Assembly (NCBI GenBank): GCA_021802305.1
Contig: JAKAAD010000003.1
Location: 1 to 23,121, forward strand
DNA: 23,121 nt
From: a bacterium
GTDB taxonomy: Bacteria > Chlamydiota > Chlamydiia > Chlamydiales > Rhabdochlamydiaceae
Direction of reading: 5' to 3'
Shown here: piece after piece, positions 1-8,101 of the stretch
How the letters are laid out: each line of letters opens with the position of its first letter
Numbering within the stretch: position 1 is the first letter of the stretch
The notes under the pieces: generated by a model
Told to the model about the DNA's origin: nothing
Seen by the model: the letters and a program-made list of their open reading frames with translations, nothing else
Database searches by the model: none
Translations under genes and position numbers: made by a program

Positions 1-22
1 AAGATAAACTTGTTCGCAACTC

Positions 23-80
23 GCTGATGTGCTTCATTTATACCTCGCTGGTTATAAATGAGATATAATTGCCCATCAGC
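23..80. other. Nested hairpin element near the left edge
   Basis: A 7-bp outer stem (GCTGATG at 23-29 with CATCAGC at 74-80) encloses an inner stem (about 34-44 with 50-61, one bulged T at 52) and a 5-nt loop. On the plus strand a T-rich run follows at 97-108. The element lies downstream of dnaX and could be a terminator for a plus-strand gene entering from the left, a dnaX 3' structure, or a small RNA. It is too short for a tRNA and has no T-loop motif. The pairing is seen directly; the function is unknown. Confidence 0.35.
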
Positions 81-146
81 GGGTCTTTGTCACCAATTTA
101 TTTTTTTTGTCCAGTACAGAGCAAAAGACCAACAAAAATGAGAGTA

Positions 147-1565
147 TTATTTTTGTTTGAGCGTTCCTTCTAATTCTACCGCTGCAAAGCGCATGAGAGA
201 CTCATGACGGCTGGGATGCACATCTGTATTCTTTGGGGCAGATTGCGTTTCTGTAGCAATTGTATCTTCGCTTGCATCGGGTGTTTGAACAATAGTTGCT
301 TGCTCCAACTTGTTAGATTCTCGATTCTGCAAAGAGTTGGGGACGAAATCTTTTGTTGTTTCTTGTTTTGTATTCATAGATTTGGAAATAGGTCTTGATG
401 GAGTTTGTTTTACATGTAATGTGTCATGGATCTTTTCTTCTAATACAAGAAGGCGTTCTGCAATGACAACAGGAGAGAGATAATGCTTAGAGCGCAAGAT
501 TTCCAGCAAAAGGAGTTCAACGAGCGTTCGTTTAAAGGGGAGCTTTGCCATTCTTTCTTGCCATGCAAGGAGTAGATCGAGAATGAGTAGGCATTGCTCT
601 TTAGAATATATTTGATGAGCTTCTTTGTAACGTTCGCGATCTTTGGGATGAAAGGCAAAGGTTTCTACACCTAAATGCATTTGTAAAATGGTGCGATAGT
701 GTTCGAGCAAAAGGGAGAGGCAATAGACAGGGTCTTTCCCTGAAGCAAAGAGATGCTCTGCAAAAATAAAAGCAAAGGGAAGTTGTTCTGCAGCATAAGC
801 CTTATCGAGAGAAAAAAACATCTCTCTAGACAGCAAACCCAGAGCATCCCAGGCTCTTTCCACGGTGACGGGGCCCTTTTCTAAGCAAAAGAGCCGATCG
901 AGCAGGGATTCTGCATTGCGCAAGGCACCTTCGGAGAGATAGACGATGAGATCGAGTACACTCTCCTCACACTCTCTTTCTAAGTCAGAGGCAATGTACA
1001 TGAGCCGCTCTTTCATGAGCTTAGGGGGAATAGCATGTAGGTCAAAACATTGGCAACGACTCACAATGGTGGGGAGTACTTTGTGTGCTTCTGTCGTTGC
1101 GAAGATAAAGGTCACTGCAGGAGGAGGCTCTTCCAATGTTTTGAGGAGAGCATGAAAGGCTTCTTTAGTGAGCATATGCACTTCGTCGATGAGGTAGATT
1201 TTGTTCTTGCCTAACGCAGGTGCATAGCTAATGGTTTCATTGAGGGAACGGATGTCTTCGATGCTGCGATGAGAAGCGCCATCAATTTCCAATACATCTA
1301 AGGAGCGGCCTGAAGCAATAGCTAAGCAAGAGGGGCATTGATTGCAAGGTTCACACCCTTCTGTAAGAGCTGCGCAGTTAATAGCTTTAGCCAAAATGCG
1401 CGCAAGGGTCGTTTTCCCGGTGCCATACATGCCTGTAAAAAGATAGGCAGGGGCTATTTTGCCCAAGCGCAAGGCATTTTTTAACGTTGTAACAATGGCT
1501 TCTTGTCCGACAACCGCTGCAAAGGTTTGCGGACGATACGCTCTAGGTATTCCTTGGTAATCCAT
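147..1565 (-). CDS. dnaX: DNA polymerase III subunit gamma/tau
   Basis: This is the AAA+ subunit of the clamp loader, which loads the sliding clamp at the replication fork. Numbered from the ATG at 1565 (472 aa), the Walker A motif GMYGTGKT is at 45-52. A zinc-binding cysteine group lies at C64, C71/C74, C77 and C80. The Walker B DEVH is at 127-130 and the sensor-type SRC at 169-171. An upstream TTG at 1595 would add 10 residues and overlap the preceding gene. I prefer the ATG because the family normally begins a few residues before the YRPxxF motif. After about residue 370 there is a polar linker ending in a short FAAVELEG tail, so the protein is shorter than the roughly 640-residue E. coli tau. 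It is the last gene of a minus-strand run, 13 bp after the glycosyltransferase, and is probably co-transcribed with it. Confidence 0.95.
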   Translation of the reverse strand: MDYQGIPRAYRPQTFAAVVGQEAIVTTLKNALRLGKIAPAYLFTGMYGTGKTTLARILAKAINCAALTEGCEPCNQCPSCLAIASGRSLDVLEIDGASHRSIEDIRSLNETISYAPALGKNKIYLIDEVHMLTKEAFHALLKTLEEPPPAVTFIFATTEAHKVLPTIVSRCQCFDLHAIPPKLMKERLMYIASDLERECEESVLDLIVYLSEGALRNAESLLDRLFCLEKGPVTVERAWDALGLLSREMFFSLDKAYAAEQLPFAFIFAEHLFASGKDPVYCLSLLLEHYRTILQMHLGVETFAFHPKDRERYKEAHQIYSKEQCLLILDLLLAWQERMAKLPFKRTLVELLLLEILRSKHYLSPVVIAERLLVLEEKIHDTLHVKQTPSRPISKSMNTKQETTKDFVPNSLQNRESNKLEQATIVQTPDASEDTIATETQSAPKNTDVHPSRHESLMRFAAVELEGTLKQK

Positions 1566-1578
1566 GATGGATGCTATT

Positions 1579-2664
1579 CTATATGAGTTCTTCAAAGATG
1601 CGCAAATGGGCTTCTGCAGTTGCCTTCCAACGAAACTGCTCTGAGCGTTTCCATCCTTTTTCTATGCAGGTATTCCGAAGACCTTGATCGCAAAGCAAAA
1701 GCTCAACTGCTTTTGCCATCTCTTCCGGTTGGTCGGGTGCAGTGTAGAGGGCAGCATCTCCGCACACTTCGGGTAAAGAAGCAGCACGAGCCGCAACAAC
1801 GGGACAACCGCAACTCATTGCTTCTACAGGTGGTAATCCAAACCCTTCGTAATAGGAAGGGAAGAGAAGCATTGCAGCGCTTCGGTACAAAAAGGGGAGA
1901 TGGTTTTCTTCGACACTTCCTAAAAAATGCAGGTTTTTTCTCAAGTTAGGAAATGCTTGCACAAGATGGGCGCGCAGGGAATCAGCAATCTTTCCAGTGA
2001 TAACGAGAGAGAAAACTCGCCCTTTGCTATGGAGGATATGTACAGCGCGAAGAGCCCCTATGAGATTTTTGTGCCACCTTCCCGGATCTCCGACAAATAA
2101 AATGAAGGGCGAGAAAAGGCCATACTGCTTTTGTAACTGCCCGTCTTCTTGACGATGTTTCGAGGAAAAAGTCGTTGGATCGACACCCAGAGGGATCACC
2201 TGAATGCTTTTGGATGGGGTTCCCATGTATTTGATGAGTTCTTCTCGGGTAAATGAGGAGGGGACAATCACGCGATGAGATTTTCGAAAAGCGCGCGTGA
2301 TCATTTGCTGCGCATAGATTTTTTGTAGCCAAGAAAGCGTGTGTGCAAACGCGAGATAGCGCACATCGTGTATGGTGGTCACTCTTTTTCCGGAAAAGAG
2401 AAGGGGAATATTATAGTGAGGAGACCACAGAAGTGCATTTTTAGGGATTTTTCGGGGGAGCTCTATTTGTTCGCGTACGGAATAAATAGGAGCCTCTATC
2501 ACAATAGGATGGATTACATCCCAAAGCTCTTGGAAGGCAAGCTGCTTCGCATGGATAAGAGCATGCAAGGCAAGGGAACTCTCTTTGAGATGTAGGAGGA
2601 TATTTTTTACATAGGTCCCAATACCAAAAGGACCCAGAAGCCTTGCATCTACACAAATGGTCAT
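1579..2664 (-). CDS. Glycosyltransferase family 4 (GT-B fold)
   Basis: The 361-residue protein has the layout of a retaining GT4 sugar transferase. A Rossmann-like N-terminal half includes a TTIHD motif near 96-100. The C-terminal donor-binding half carries the EX7E signature (E273 and E281, in EGFGLPPVEAMSCGCPV), followed by SLPEVCGDAA. It has no signal peptide or clear membrane segment, so it probably acts at the inner face of the membrane during surface polysaccharide or LOS assembly. The closest family style is the mannosyl/rhamnosyl-type GT4 enzymes, but donor and acceptor cannot be read from sequence. Its ATG overlaps the stop of the nucleotidyltransferase gene by 4 bp, which points to translational coupling and a shared pathway. 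Confidence 0.9.
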   Translation of the reverse strand: MTICVDARLLGPFGIGTYVKNILLHLKESSLALHALIHAKQLAFQELWDVIHPIVIEAPIYSVREQIELPRKIPKNALLWSPHYNIPLLFSGKRVTTIHDVRYLAFAHTLSWLQKIYAQQMITRAFRKSHRVIVPSSFTREELIKYMGTPSKSIQVIPLGVDPTTFSSKHRQEDGQLQKQYGLFSPFILFVGDPGRWHKNLIGALRAVHILHSKGRVFSLVITGKIADSLRAHLVQAFPNLRKNLHFLGSVEENHLPFLYRSAAMLLFPSYYEGFGLPPVEAMSCGCPVVAARAASLPEVCGDAALYTAPDQPEEMAKAVELLLCDQGLRNTCIEKGWKRSEQFRWKATAEAHLRIFEELI

Positions 2665-3323
2665 AATAGTAATTGTGCTCGATAGTAGTCTTCAGGGATG
2701 CCAATATCAATAAAAAATTGGTCGAAGCATTGTCCGAAGCAGGTGCCCTTTTTTATAAAGTAGGGGAGGATCTCTTTTTCTAAAGACAACGCTTTTGTAG
2801 TTTCAAAGGAGGATAGGGCATTTCTGTGGAAGAAATAGACACCTCCATTAATGAGAGGGGCGTTTGCTTTCAGATGGATCACTTGACCGTCTGGCGCGAG
2901 CGTGACGCCATCGTAGCGGTGGTTTTCTTCCACTAAGCGCAGCGAAAGAGAAAGATCTCCTTGAAGATTAAAATTCTTTAGAGGTACTTGAAAGAGCGTG
3001 TCTCCATTAAGGACGAGAAAAGGATCTTGCAGCGACAGGAGAAGCGGGAGAGCATGCAGGAGCCCTCCTCCCGTACCCAAGGGTTCTTTTTCTATCGAGT
3101 ATTCAATGGGAATGGCTTGAAATTCTTTGCCAAAGTAGGAGATGATTTTTTCAGCAAGATAGCCAACGGAAAGGATGAAACGAGTTACTCCTTGTTCTTT
3201 CCAATACGCCATGAGATGATGAAGGAAGGGTTTCCCTTGCACCACAGCCATAGGCTTTGGAAGATCGGAGCAAACGGAGCGAAGTCTCGTTCCCATACCG
3301 CCTGCTAAAATGATTGCTTCCAC
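2661..3323 (-). CDS. hddC: HddC-like sugar-1-phosphate nucleotidyltransferase
   Basis: This 220-residue NTP-transferase resembles D-glycero-alpha-D-manno-heptose 1-phosphate guanylyltransferase, which makes GDP-heptose. Visible motifs are the nucleotide loop GGMGTRLR (8-15), LPKPM (21-25), PLGTGG (81-86), NGD (106-108) and a C-terminal FIDIGIPEDYYRAQ. The short length without a hexapeptide-repeat domain fits HddC-type enzymes better than GlmU or ManC. The start is GTG at 3323; there is no better ATG before the glycine-rich loop. It lies 18 bp after the ColD-like gene and overlaps the next gene by 4 bp. The nucleotidyltransferase function is secure. The exact sugar is inferred from overall resemblance and could instead be a mannose- or glucose-type substrate. 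Confidence 0.8.
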   Translation of the reverse strand: MEAIILAGGMGTRLRSVCSDLPKPMAVVQGKPFLHHLMAYWKEQGVTRFILSVGYLAEKIISYFGKEFQAIPIEYSIEKEPLGTGGGLLHALPLLLSLQDPFLVLNGDTLFQVPLKNFNLQGDLSLSLRLVEENHRYDGVTLAPDGQVIHLKANAPLINGGVYFFHRNALSSFETTKALSLEKEILPYFIKKGTCFGQCFDQFFIDIGIPEDYYRAQLLL

Positions 3324-3341
3324 GATATTCTTATACGAAAT

Positions 3342-4532
3342 TTACTTGGATGGGTTCATGGAAAGAGATGCCGCGCGATCGATCACTTTATGAAAATGCT
3401 CAATCTCGCGGCGAATGTCCTTGGGGTGATTGCCAACAAAAAAGCCAAAATCGTGCGCAATATTTGCATGAACGATCTCTCCCACGATGTCATGGTCGCA
3501 ATACTGAATCACATCGTGGCGCAAAAAATTTCCACCAGTGATGATGCGATATTGAATTCCCTCTTCTTTCAGTGACTGCAGAATTTTCTTTCGATCTACA
3601 TGAAGAGCAGGGTTCAAAATCAATGTAAAGGCAAACCAAGAGCTTACTCCATGTTCTTTTTGAATGAAAAAGCGCTCATCATCGCGAAAAAGAGAGACCC
3701 AAGTCTCTGCATTGGCACGACGAATTTGGATAAATCGATCGAGTTTTTTGAGCTGTTCAATGCCGATAGCACCAGAAAGTTCCAGGGGCCTTACATTATA
3801 TCCCGGCAAAATAAAGCGGTAGGTTTCGAAAAAATCTTCGCCATGTTTTTCATAGATGGGGGAATCATCGGGAAGCTGTCTCGTCCAACCGTGGGCACGG
3901 AGCGAGAGCATGATATGGTAGAGTTCTTCATCATCGGTAAGGCAAACGCCTCCCTCCATCGTAGAGATGTGATGAGAGAAAAAACTACTAAAAGTGCCAA
4001 TATCTCCGTAGGTACCACAATTTTTTCCTCCTAAAGAGGCGCCCATCGATTCGCAATTGTCTTCAAATAAGATGAGATGATGGCGATCGCAAAAAGCACG
4101 CATAACATCCAATGCACAAGGGTTGCCGAGGATACTCACAGCCATCACTGCTTTTGTTCTTGGAGTCAACGCTTTTTCGAGAAGTGTGACATCCAGGTTG
4201 AGTGTTTCCAAATCAACGTCGACAAAGCGAAGTTTTAAGCCATATTGCATGAGGGGAGTAAATGTCGTAGACCAAGAAATAGCGGGAACAATGATTTCAT
4301 CACCTGCTTGCAGAGGGTGTTTCTTTCGGAAGAAAAAAGAGGCAATTCCAATGAGATTGGCTGAAGATCCAGAATTCACCATTACAGCGTATTTGCCTCC
4401 CATTTTTGCGGCAAAATCGCGCTCAAATTGTGCGACGTGAGAAGACATGGTAAACATGCCTGTATCGATGACCCTTTTTATTGCATCGATTTCTTCTTGT
4501 CCCCAAGTACTAGCTACGAGTTCGTACGGCAT
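3342..4532 (-). CDS. ColD-like PLP-dependent nucleotide-sugar 3-dehydratase
   Basis: This 396-residue protein has the DegT/DnrJ/EryC1 aspartate-aminotransferase fold. It resembles E. coli ColD (GDP-4-keto-6-deoxymannose 3-dehydratase of colitose synthesis) over its length, including MFTM near 26, GDEIIVPAISWSTT (77-90), EDNCESMGA (157-165), TFSSFFSHHISTMEGG (180-195), RAHGWTR and PGYNVRPLELSGAIGIEQL. In ordinary family members a lysine forms the PLP Schiff base. Here the position holds histidine (H188 in SHHIST), the replacement that makes ColD a dehydratase rather than an aminotransferase. It is the first gene of the minus-strand sugar run. No 4,6-dehydratase lies in the window to supply a 4-keto-6-deoxy substrate, so the natural substrate is open. 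The ATG at 4532 matches the family N-terminus. Confidence 0.85.
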   Translation of the reverse strand: MPYELVASTWGQEEIDAIKRVIDTGMFTMSSHVAQFERDFAAKMGGKYAVMVNSGSSANLIGIASFFFRKKHPLQAGDEIIVPAISWSTTFTPLMQYGLKLRFVDVDLETLNLDVTLLEKALTPRTKAVMAVSILGNPCALDVMRAFCDRHHLILFEDNCESMGASLGGKNCGTYGDIGTFSSFFSHHISTMEGGVCLTDDEELYHIMLSLRAHGWTRQLPDDSPIYEKHGEDFFETYRFILPGYNVRPLELSGAIGIEQLKKLDRFIQIRRANAETWVSLFRDDERFFIQKEHGVSSWFAFTLILNPALHVDRKKILQSLKEEGIQYRIITGGNFLRHDVIQYCDHDIVGEIVHANIAHDFGFFVGNHPKDIRREIEHFHKVIDRAASLSMNPSK

Positions 4533-4593
4533 ATCATTCGGTTAGTGGGGCTTGCACAAACAGTTCGATGTGACACTGCTCATCTCCAAAGAA

Positions 4594-4622
4594 ATTGTAA
4601 TGGTGTCAATGTAGCATGTACA
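4594..4622 (-). promoter_or_regulatory. Candidate promoter for the sugar/dnaX run
   Basis: On the minus strand TGTACA (4622-4617) and TACAAT (4599-4594) are separated by 17 bp. They match the housekeeping consensus at 4/6 and 5/6 and lie about 60 bp upstream of the ColD-like start. An overlapping alternative uses a perfect TTGACA (4609-4604) but has a poor -10. Both are consensus matches only. Confidence 0.3.
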
Positions 4623-4722
4623 ATTTTTACAGGCAATCGGGTTCTTGCTCACAAACATGTGAATGTATGCAACCAGACACGCATGCAAATGTGATAAAAG
4701 TGAAAATATGGATGCAAAAAAG

Positions 4723-4751
4723 TTGCGAAGCGAATGAGGAGTCGGTAGAAT
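4723..4751 (+). promoter_or_regulatory. Candidate sigma-66/70 promoter for the miaA operon
   Basis: TTGCGA (4723-4728) and TAGAAT (4746-4751) are separated by exactly 17 bp. They match the housekeeping consensus at 4/6 and 5/6. The predicted transcription start near 4758 gives a leader of about 105 nt before miaA. This is the clearest promoter-like sequence in the window and lies in a non-coding divergent region. Confidence 0.5.
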
Positions 4752-4863
4752 ATTAAAGTCGAGCAAATGGCAAAAATGAACCGGCTTGGATGATCCTTGA
4801 AATGGGGCCTGGAGCAAATTTTGCGATGAGCTCTATTGATTTCTAACCCGTACAGAGTGTGAT

Positions 4864-5883
4864 GTGAGTAGAGGAGCGACTCAAGAAAAATTCATCGTAT
4901 CTGGATTTACTCTACCGCAAAATGAAAAGATTCCCCCTGCAGAAAAGAAAAAGAAAATCATTGTTCTAGCGGGGCCGACAGCTGTAGGTAAATCGCAAAT
5001 TTCTCTCGTCATCGCGAAAGCGATTGGCGGAGAAATTATTTCTGCGGATTCCATGCAAGTGTATCGTGGGATGGATATTGGAACTGCGAAAGTTTCTCCT
5101 CAAGAGCAGAGAGAAATCCAACATCATCTCATTGATACAAGAGATTTGGATGAGAGTTTTAATGTCTTTGAATTTTATACAGAAGCACATGCAGCGATTC
5201 ATGAAATTCTGGACCATGGTGCGGTGCCTATCATCGTGGGAGGATCGGGGTTTTATATTCATGCGCTCATTTATGGCCCCCCATTAGCTCCTCCGGCAGA
5301 GCTTGAACTGCGGAAAAGCCTAGAGCATGAGCTGCAAACGAAGGGGATAGAAGCTCTCTATACGCGCTTGCAAGAGATCGATCCGGAGTATGCAAAAAAA
5401 ATCACGCGAAACGATCGCCATAAGATTGTCCGAGCTCTTGAGATTCATACATTGACGGGAAAACCCATGTCCCATTTTGTGATCAAGCTGCCCGAGCATA
5501 AGGAAAGATATGATTTTCGCTGTTGGTTTTTATACTACCCCAAAGAGATCCTATATCCGCGCATCGAGGAAAGGTGCGATCGCATGATTGCACAAGGTTT
5601 TGTCGATGAGGTCAAGAAATTGGAGCAACAGGGGTTGGGAGTCAATCCCATCACTTCGCAGGCCATTGGATATCGACAATGTTTAGAATATTTGCAATCT
5701 GTGCAAGGACCGGAAGATTGGGATCGATTTGTAAAACAATTTAAACAAGCATCGCGTCGGTACGCAAAAAGACAATTCACGTGGTTTCGAAAGGAACCGC
5801 TTTTTCGTTGGCTAGATCTTTCACAAACAATGATGGATACTGCTATCGAGCTCATCATTCAAGATTATGAAATAAGTTGGTAG
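4864..5883 (+). CDS. miaA: tRNA dimethylallyltransferase
   Basis: MiaA transfers a dimethylallyl group from DMAPP to N6 of A37 in tRNAs reading UNN codons. In this 339-residue protein the P-loop GPTAVGKS is at 37-44. It is followed by the substrate motif SADSMQVYRGMDIGTAK, the HHLIDTRDLDESFNVFEFY segment, GGSGFYIHALIYG, NDRHKIVRALEIHTLTGKP, and the C-terminal AIGYRQCLEYL and RRYAKRQFTWFRK motifs. All are intact. The start is GTG at 4864, giving about 30 residues before the P-loop strand, longer than usual. No in-frame ATG lies closer, and the preceding ATG at 4862 is out of frame. miaA heads a tight plus-strand operon; the next gene begins 2 bp after its stop. In C. trachomatis the orthologue (CT766) lies in the same neighbourhood, which supports a chlamydial origin. 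Confidence 0.95.
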   Translation: MSRGATQEKFIVSGFTLPQNEKIPPAEKKKKIIVLAGPTAVGKSQISLVIAKAIGGEIISADSMQVYRGMDIGTAKVSPQEQREIQHHLIDTRDLDESFNVFEFYTEAHAAIHEILDHGAVPIIVGGSGFYIHALIYGPPLAPPAELELRKSLEHELQTKGIEALYTRLQEIDPEYAKKITRNDRHKIVRALEIHTLTGKPMSHFVIKLPEHKERYDFRCWFLYYPKEILYPRIEERCDRMIAQGFVDEVKKLEQQGLGVNPITSQAIGYRQCLEYLQSVQGPEDWDRFVKQFKQASRRYAKRQFTWFRKEPLFRWLDLSQTMMDTAIELIIQDYEISW

Positions 5884-5885
5884 AT

Positions 5886-7115
5886 ATGGAAGCATTTGCA
5901 ACATTCGAAAAAGAGTTTCAAGAAAAAGAGAGTGTGGAAGAAAAAATTCGCTATGCATTGCTATGTATGAGAAAAGCGCTCTCGGAAGTAGAGCCTCCGC
6001 AGTTCAAATGTTTTTGGGAATTTCGAAAGCGCGTACTCCCTTTGTTTAAAGAGATCAAATCCATCGCAAAAAAAAAGCCGCTATGGGAAGAATTCATTGC
6101 TTTGGGACATGAGGCAAAGCAGCTCAAAAAGTTAGCTGAAGAAAAGGCCGATTTTGTGGTTGAACAAATTGTACTTGCCGTAGAAGCCATCGAAAAAGAT
6201 CTCAAAGAGATGCCCCTGCAGTTGGAGCAAATTCATGTTCCTGATTTTCCAAACATAAACCACATCCGTGCAGAAAAAAGAGAAGAGTACGTTTCTTTGT
6301 ACAAAGAAGCACATCTCTTAGGAGTCTTCGCAGAAAGGCTTCAGGCCCTGCGCGGTGAAGTGTTATCCCTTGAGATGCGCTTTCGTCAAAAAAATCAATT
6401 GCTCGATCGCATTCGCCATGTAGGAGATATGGTTTTTCCTAGAAAGAAGAAGATCATCGAACAAATTTCCAAAGCTTTTATCAATGACGTAATGTCTTGC
6501 GCACAGGCAGCCGTGAGTCTTCAAACAGTGAAAGATTTCCAACAAATGGCAAAACTTCTTCCGCTTCATTCCACTGCGTATAGAAAGAGCGCTGCTTTAT
6601 TGAAGGGGTGTTGGGAACGCGCTCTCGCAGAGGAAAAAAGGGGGATACGCGAAAAAAAGATACATGAAGAAAAAAGCAAAGTAGCAGATTCTCTTGCGCA
6701 AGCAATACGCAGTTTGCTCGAGGAAGATCTTTCTCTGGAAGTGCTAATGAACAAAAGAGATGAGCTCTACGAACATTTGCAATCGGTGTGCATTAAGGAT
6801 ATAGAACGAGAAAGCCTTGAAGCACTTTTCCGCAGAGTGAAAGATAAGATAGAGGAGAAAAAAGCGCTCGATCTTCTGCGCGAAGAAAGTGGAGATGTCA
6901 GGGAGCGGCTTGAAAAATTGTTAGAAGAACGAGAAGGAAGGCGGAAGGAGATTAAAGAGCAGATGCAAGCCTACCGCAAGCGGCTGGGTGGGTCGAACTT
7001 AGATATGGAGAGTGCTATGATCTATCGAGATCTGCTTGAGGAAGAAAGAGAAGCACTGGAGAAGGTCGAAGAGAGCATGGATACGCTGGAATCCGAATTG
7101 GAGAAATACAGGTGA
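5886..7115 (+). CDS. Coiled-coil protein of unknown function (CT768 position)
   Basis: I recognise no enzymatic domain. The 409-residue protein is rich in Glu, Lys, Arg and Leu, with long heptad-like stretches, especially from about residue 220 to the end (many EEK, REK and LEE runs). It has no signal peptide or membrane segment. That fits an elongated cytoplasmic coiled-coil protein. It lies between miaA and the nadD/rsfS genes, as the coiled-coil protein CT768 lies near miaA and rsfS in C. trachomatis, so a shared origin is plausible but rests on position. The ATG at 5886, 2 bp after the miaA stop, is preferred; a TTG at 5877 would add three residues and overlap miaA. Its stop overlaps the nadD start (GTGA), indicating coupled translation. 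Confidence 0.75.
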   Translation: MEAFATFEKEFQEKESVEEKIRYALLCMRKALSEVEPPQFKCFWEFRKRVLPLFKEIKSIAKKKPLWEEFIALGHEAKQLKKLAEEKADFVVEQIVLAVEAIEKDLKEMPLQLEQIHVPDFPNINHIRAEKREEYVSLYKEAHLLGVFAERLQALRGEVLSLEMRFRQKNQLLDRIRHVGDMVFPRKKKIIEQISKAFINDVMSCAQAAVSLQTVKDFQQMAKLLPLHSTAYRKSAALLKGCWERALAEEKRGIREKKIHEEKSKVADSLAQAIRSLLEEDLSLEVLMNKRDELYEHLQSVCIKDIERESLEALFRRVKDKIEEKKALDLLREESGDVRERLEKLLEEREGRRKEIKEQMQAYRKRLGGSNLDMESAMIYRDLLEEEREALEKVEESMDTLESELEKYR

Positions 7116-7705
7116 GGGTTGGATTTTTAGGGGGGACATTTGATCCTATTCACTTTGGCCATATTCACATAGCCATTGCACTTGCAGAAGCTCATTCTCT
7201 AGATCAAGTCCTCTTTTGTCCTGCACGACTTTCTCCGGATAAACAAGGGCAGCCTCCTTTGGCTTCTCCGCAGCAGCGCAAGAAAATGATTGAGCTTGTC
7301 ATGCAAGAACTTCCTCAATGCTCCCTATTTGATTGGGAGCTGCATCGCGAAGGCCCTTCCTATACCATTGAGACCCTACGCCATTGGAAAAAGGATCATA
7401 AAGAGCCCATTTTTCTATTGCTGGGAAGCGACGTTCTTCCATCGCTCCCTCATTGGAGGGAAATCGACGCCCTACTTGATTTGGCTCCCCCGCTCATTGG
7501 AAGCAGATCGATAGAAGAAGTCTTTCGCGTCCAAGAACTTATGCCAAAATTTAAAGAGAAAATTGTAGCAGGTCATACGACCATCCCTGTTCTTGAAATT
7601 AGCAGCACGCTTGTTCGAAGGCGCCTTTTCGAGAGAAAGTACTGCGGGCACCTTGTTCCCGCTTCCGTACTGGAATTTATTTTCAAAAATAGGTTATACT
7701 TGTAG
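7112..7705 (+). CDS. nadD: Nicotinate-nucleotide adenylyltransferase
   Basis: NadD adenylates nicotinate mononucleotide to deamido-NAD in NAD synthesis. The 197-residue protein begins with the nucleotidyltransferase signature GGTFDPIHFGH (residues 7-17, catalytic H14 and H17). It has LFCPARLSPDK in the substrate loop and the ISSTLVRRR motif near the C-terminus, equivalent to the ISxTxxR ATP-binding motif. Length is normal for the family. The start is GTG at 7112, overlapping the previous stop by 4 bp. Its place just before rsfS is common in many bacteria, where nadD-rsfS is a conserved pair. From memory Chlamydiaceae import NAD and lack this gene here, so its presence suggests an environmental chlamydia with more NAD-synthetic capacity. 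Confidence 0.93.
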   Translation: MRVGFLGGTFDPIHFGHIHIAIALAEAHSLDQVLFCPARLSPDKQGQPPLASPQQRKKMIELVMQELPQCSLFDWELHREGPSYTIETLRHWKKDHKEPIFLLLGSDVLPSLPHWREIDALLDLAPPLIGSRSIEEVFRVQELMPKFKEKIVAGHTTIPVLEISSTLVRRRLFERKYCGHLVPASVLEFIFKNRLYL

Positions 7706-7708
7706 AAG

Positions 7709-8101
7709 GTGAGTGTTTATCCTGCGCAATCCTCAGATTCTCCTGCCTTGCTTCATGCCCTTGCTCAAGTCATTTTTGATAAAAAGGGAGTGAATATCTT
7801 GGGGCTAGACGTTCGAAATGCCTCGACATTAACGAATTACGTTCTTATTGCTGAGGGTCATGTCGATCAACACGTCATTGCTATCGGAGAAGCCCTTGTA
7901 AAGGAGTTAGAAAAGCAGGGGATTCGCGCTCTTTGCGTCGAGGGGTTAAAGGCTGGGGATTGGGTCGCAATTGATATAGGAGATCTCATCATCCATCTTT
8001 TTATGCCAAGCATGCGAGACAAATATCAGTTAGAGCAACTGTGGCAAGAAGGGAAAATCGTCGATTTAGATATTGCGACCTCCCAAAGCCGCAAATCTTG
8101 A
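7709..8101 (+). CDS. rsfS: Ribosomal silencing factor RsfS
   Basis: RsfS binds ribosomal protein L14 (uL14) and blocks joining of the subunits when nutrients are scarce. The 130-residue protein shows the family core in order: DVRNASTLTNYVLIAEG (about 34-50), the helix around HVIAIGEALVKELEK, then GLKAGDWVAIDIGDLIIHLF and a tail with REKYxLExLW-like spacing (RDKYQLEQLW). The start is GTG at 7709, 3 bp after the nadD stop; no ATG lies near it. It is part of the miaA-nadD-rsfS-fabF run and matches CT769 in C. trachomatis gene order. Confidence 0.93.
   Translation: MSVYPAQSSDSPALLHALAQVIFDKKGVNILGLDVRNASTLTNYVLIAEGHVDQHVIAIGEALVKELEKQGIRALCVEGLKAGDWVAIDIGDLIIHLFMPSMRDKYQLEQLWQEGKIVDLDIATSQSRKS

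Larger units (their letters stand above)
4533..4863. other. Divergent intergenic region
   Basis: These 331 bp separate the minus-strand sugar genes from plus-strand miaA. Reading frames here are short, cysteine- and histidine-rich, and have no recognisable domains, so I treat the stretch as non-coding. It holds one good plus-strand promoter (4723-4751), a weaker minus-strand candidate (4594-4622) and no tRNA-like structure. The minus-strand leader would be about 50-60 nt and the plus-strand leader about 105 nt. Confidence 0.6.

Noticed and set aside
23..80. Possible tRNA from the 7-bp outer stem
   Set aside because: Only 58 nt, with no T-loop GTTCRA motif and no separate D and anticodon arms.
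4542..4817. A 91-residue minus-strand frame between the ColD-like gene and miaA
   Set aside because: Cys/His/Leu-rich with no domain. It overlaps both candidate promoters and looks like a chance frame in non-coding DNA.
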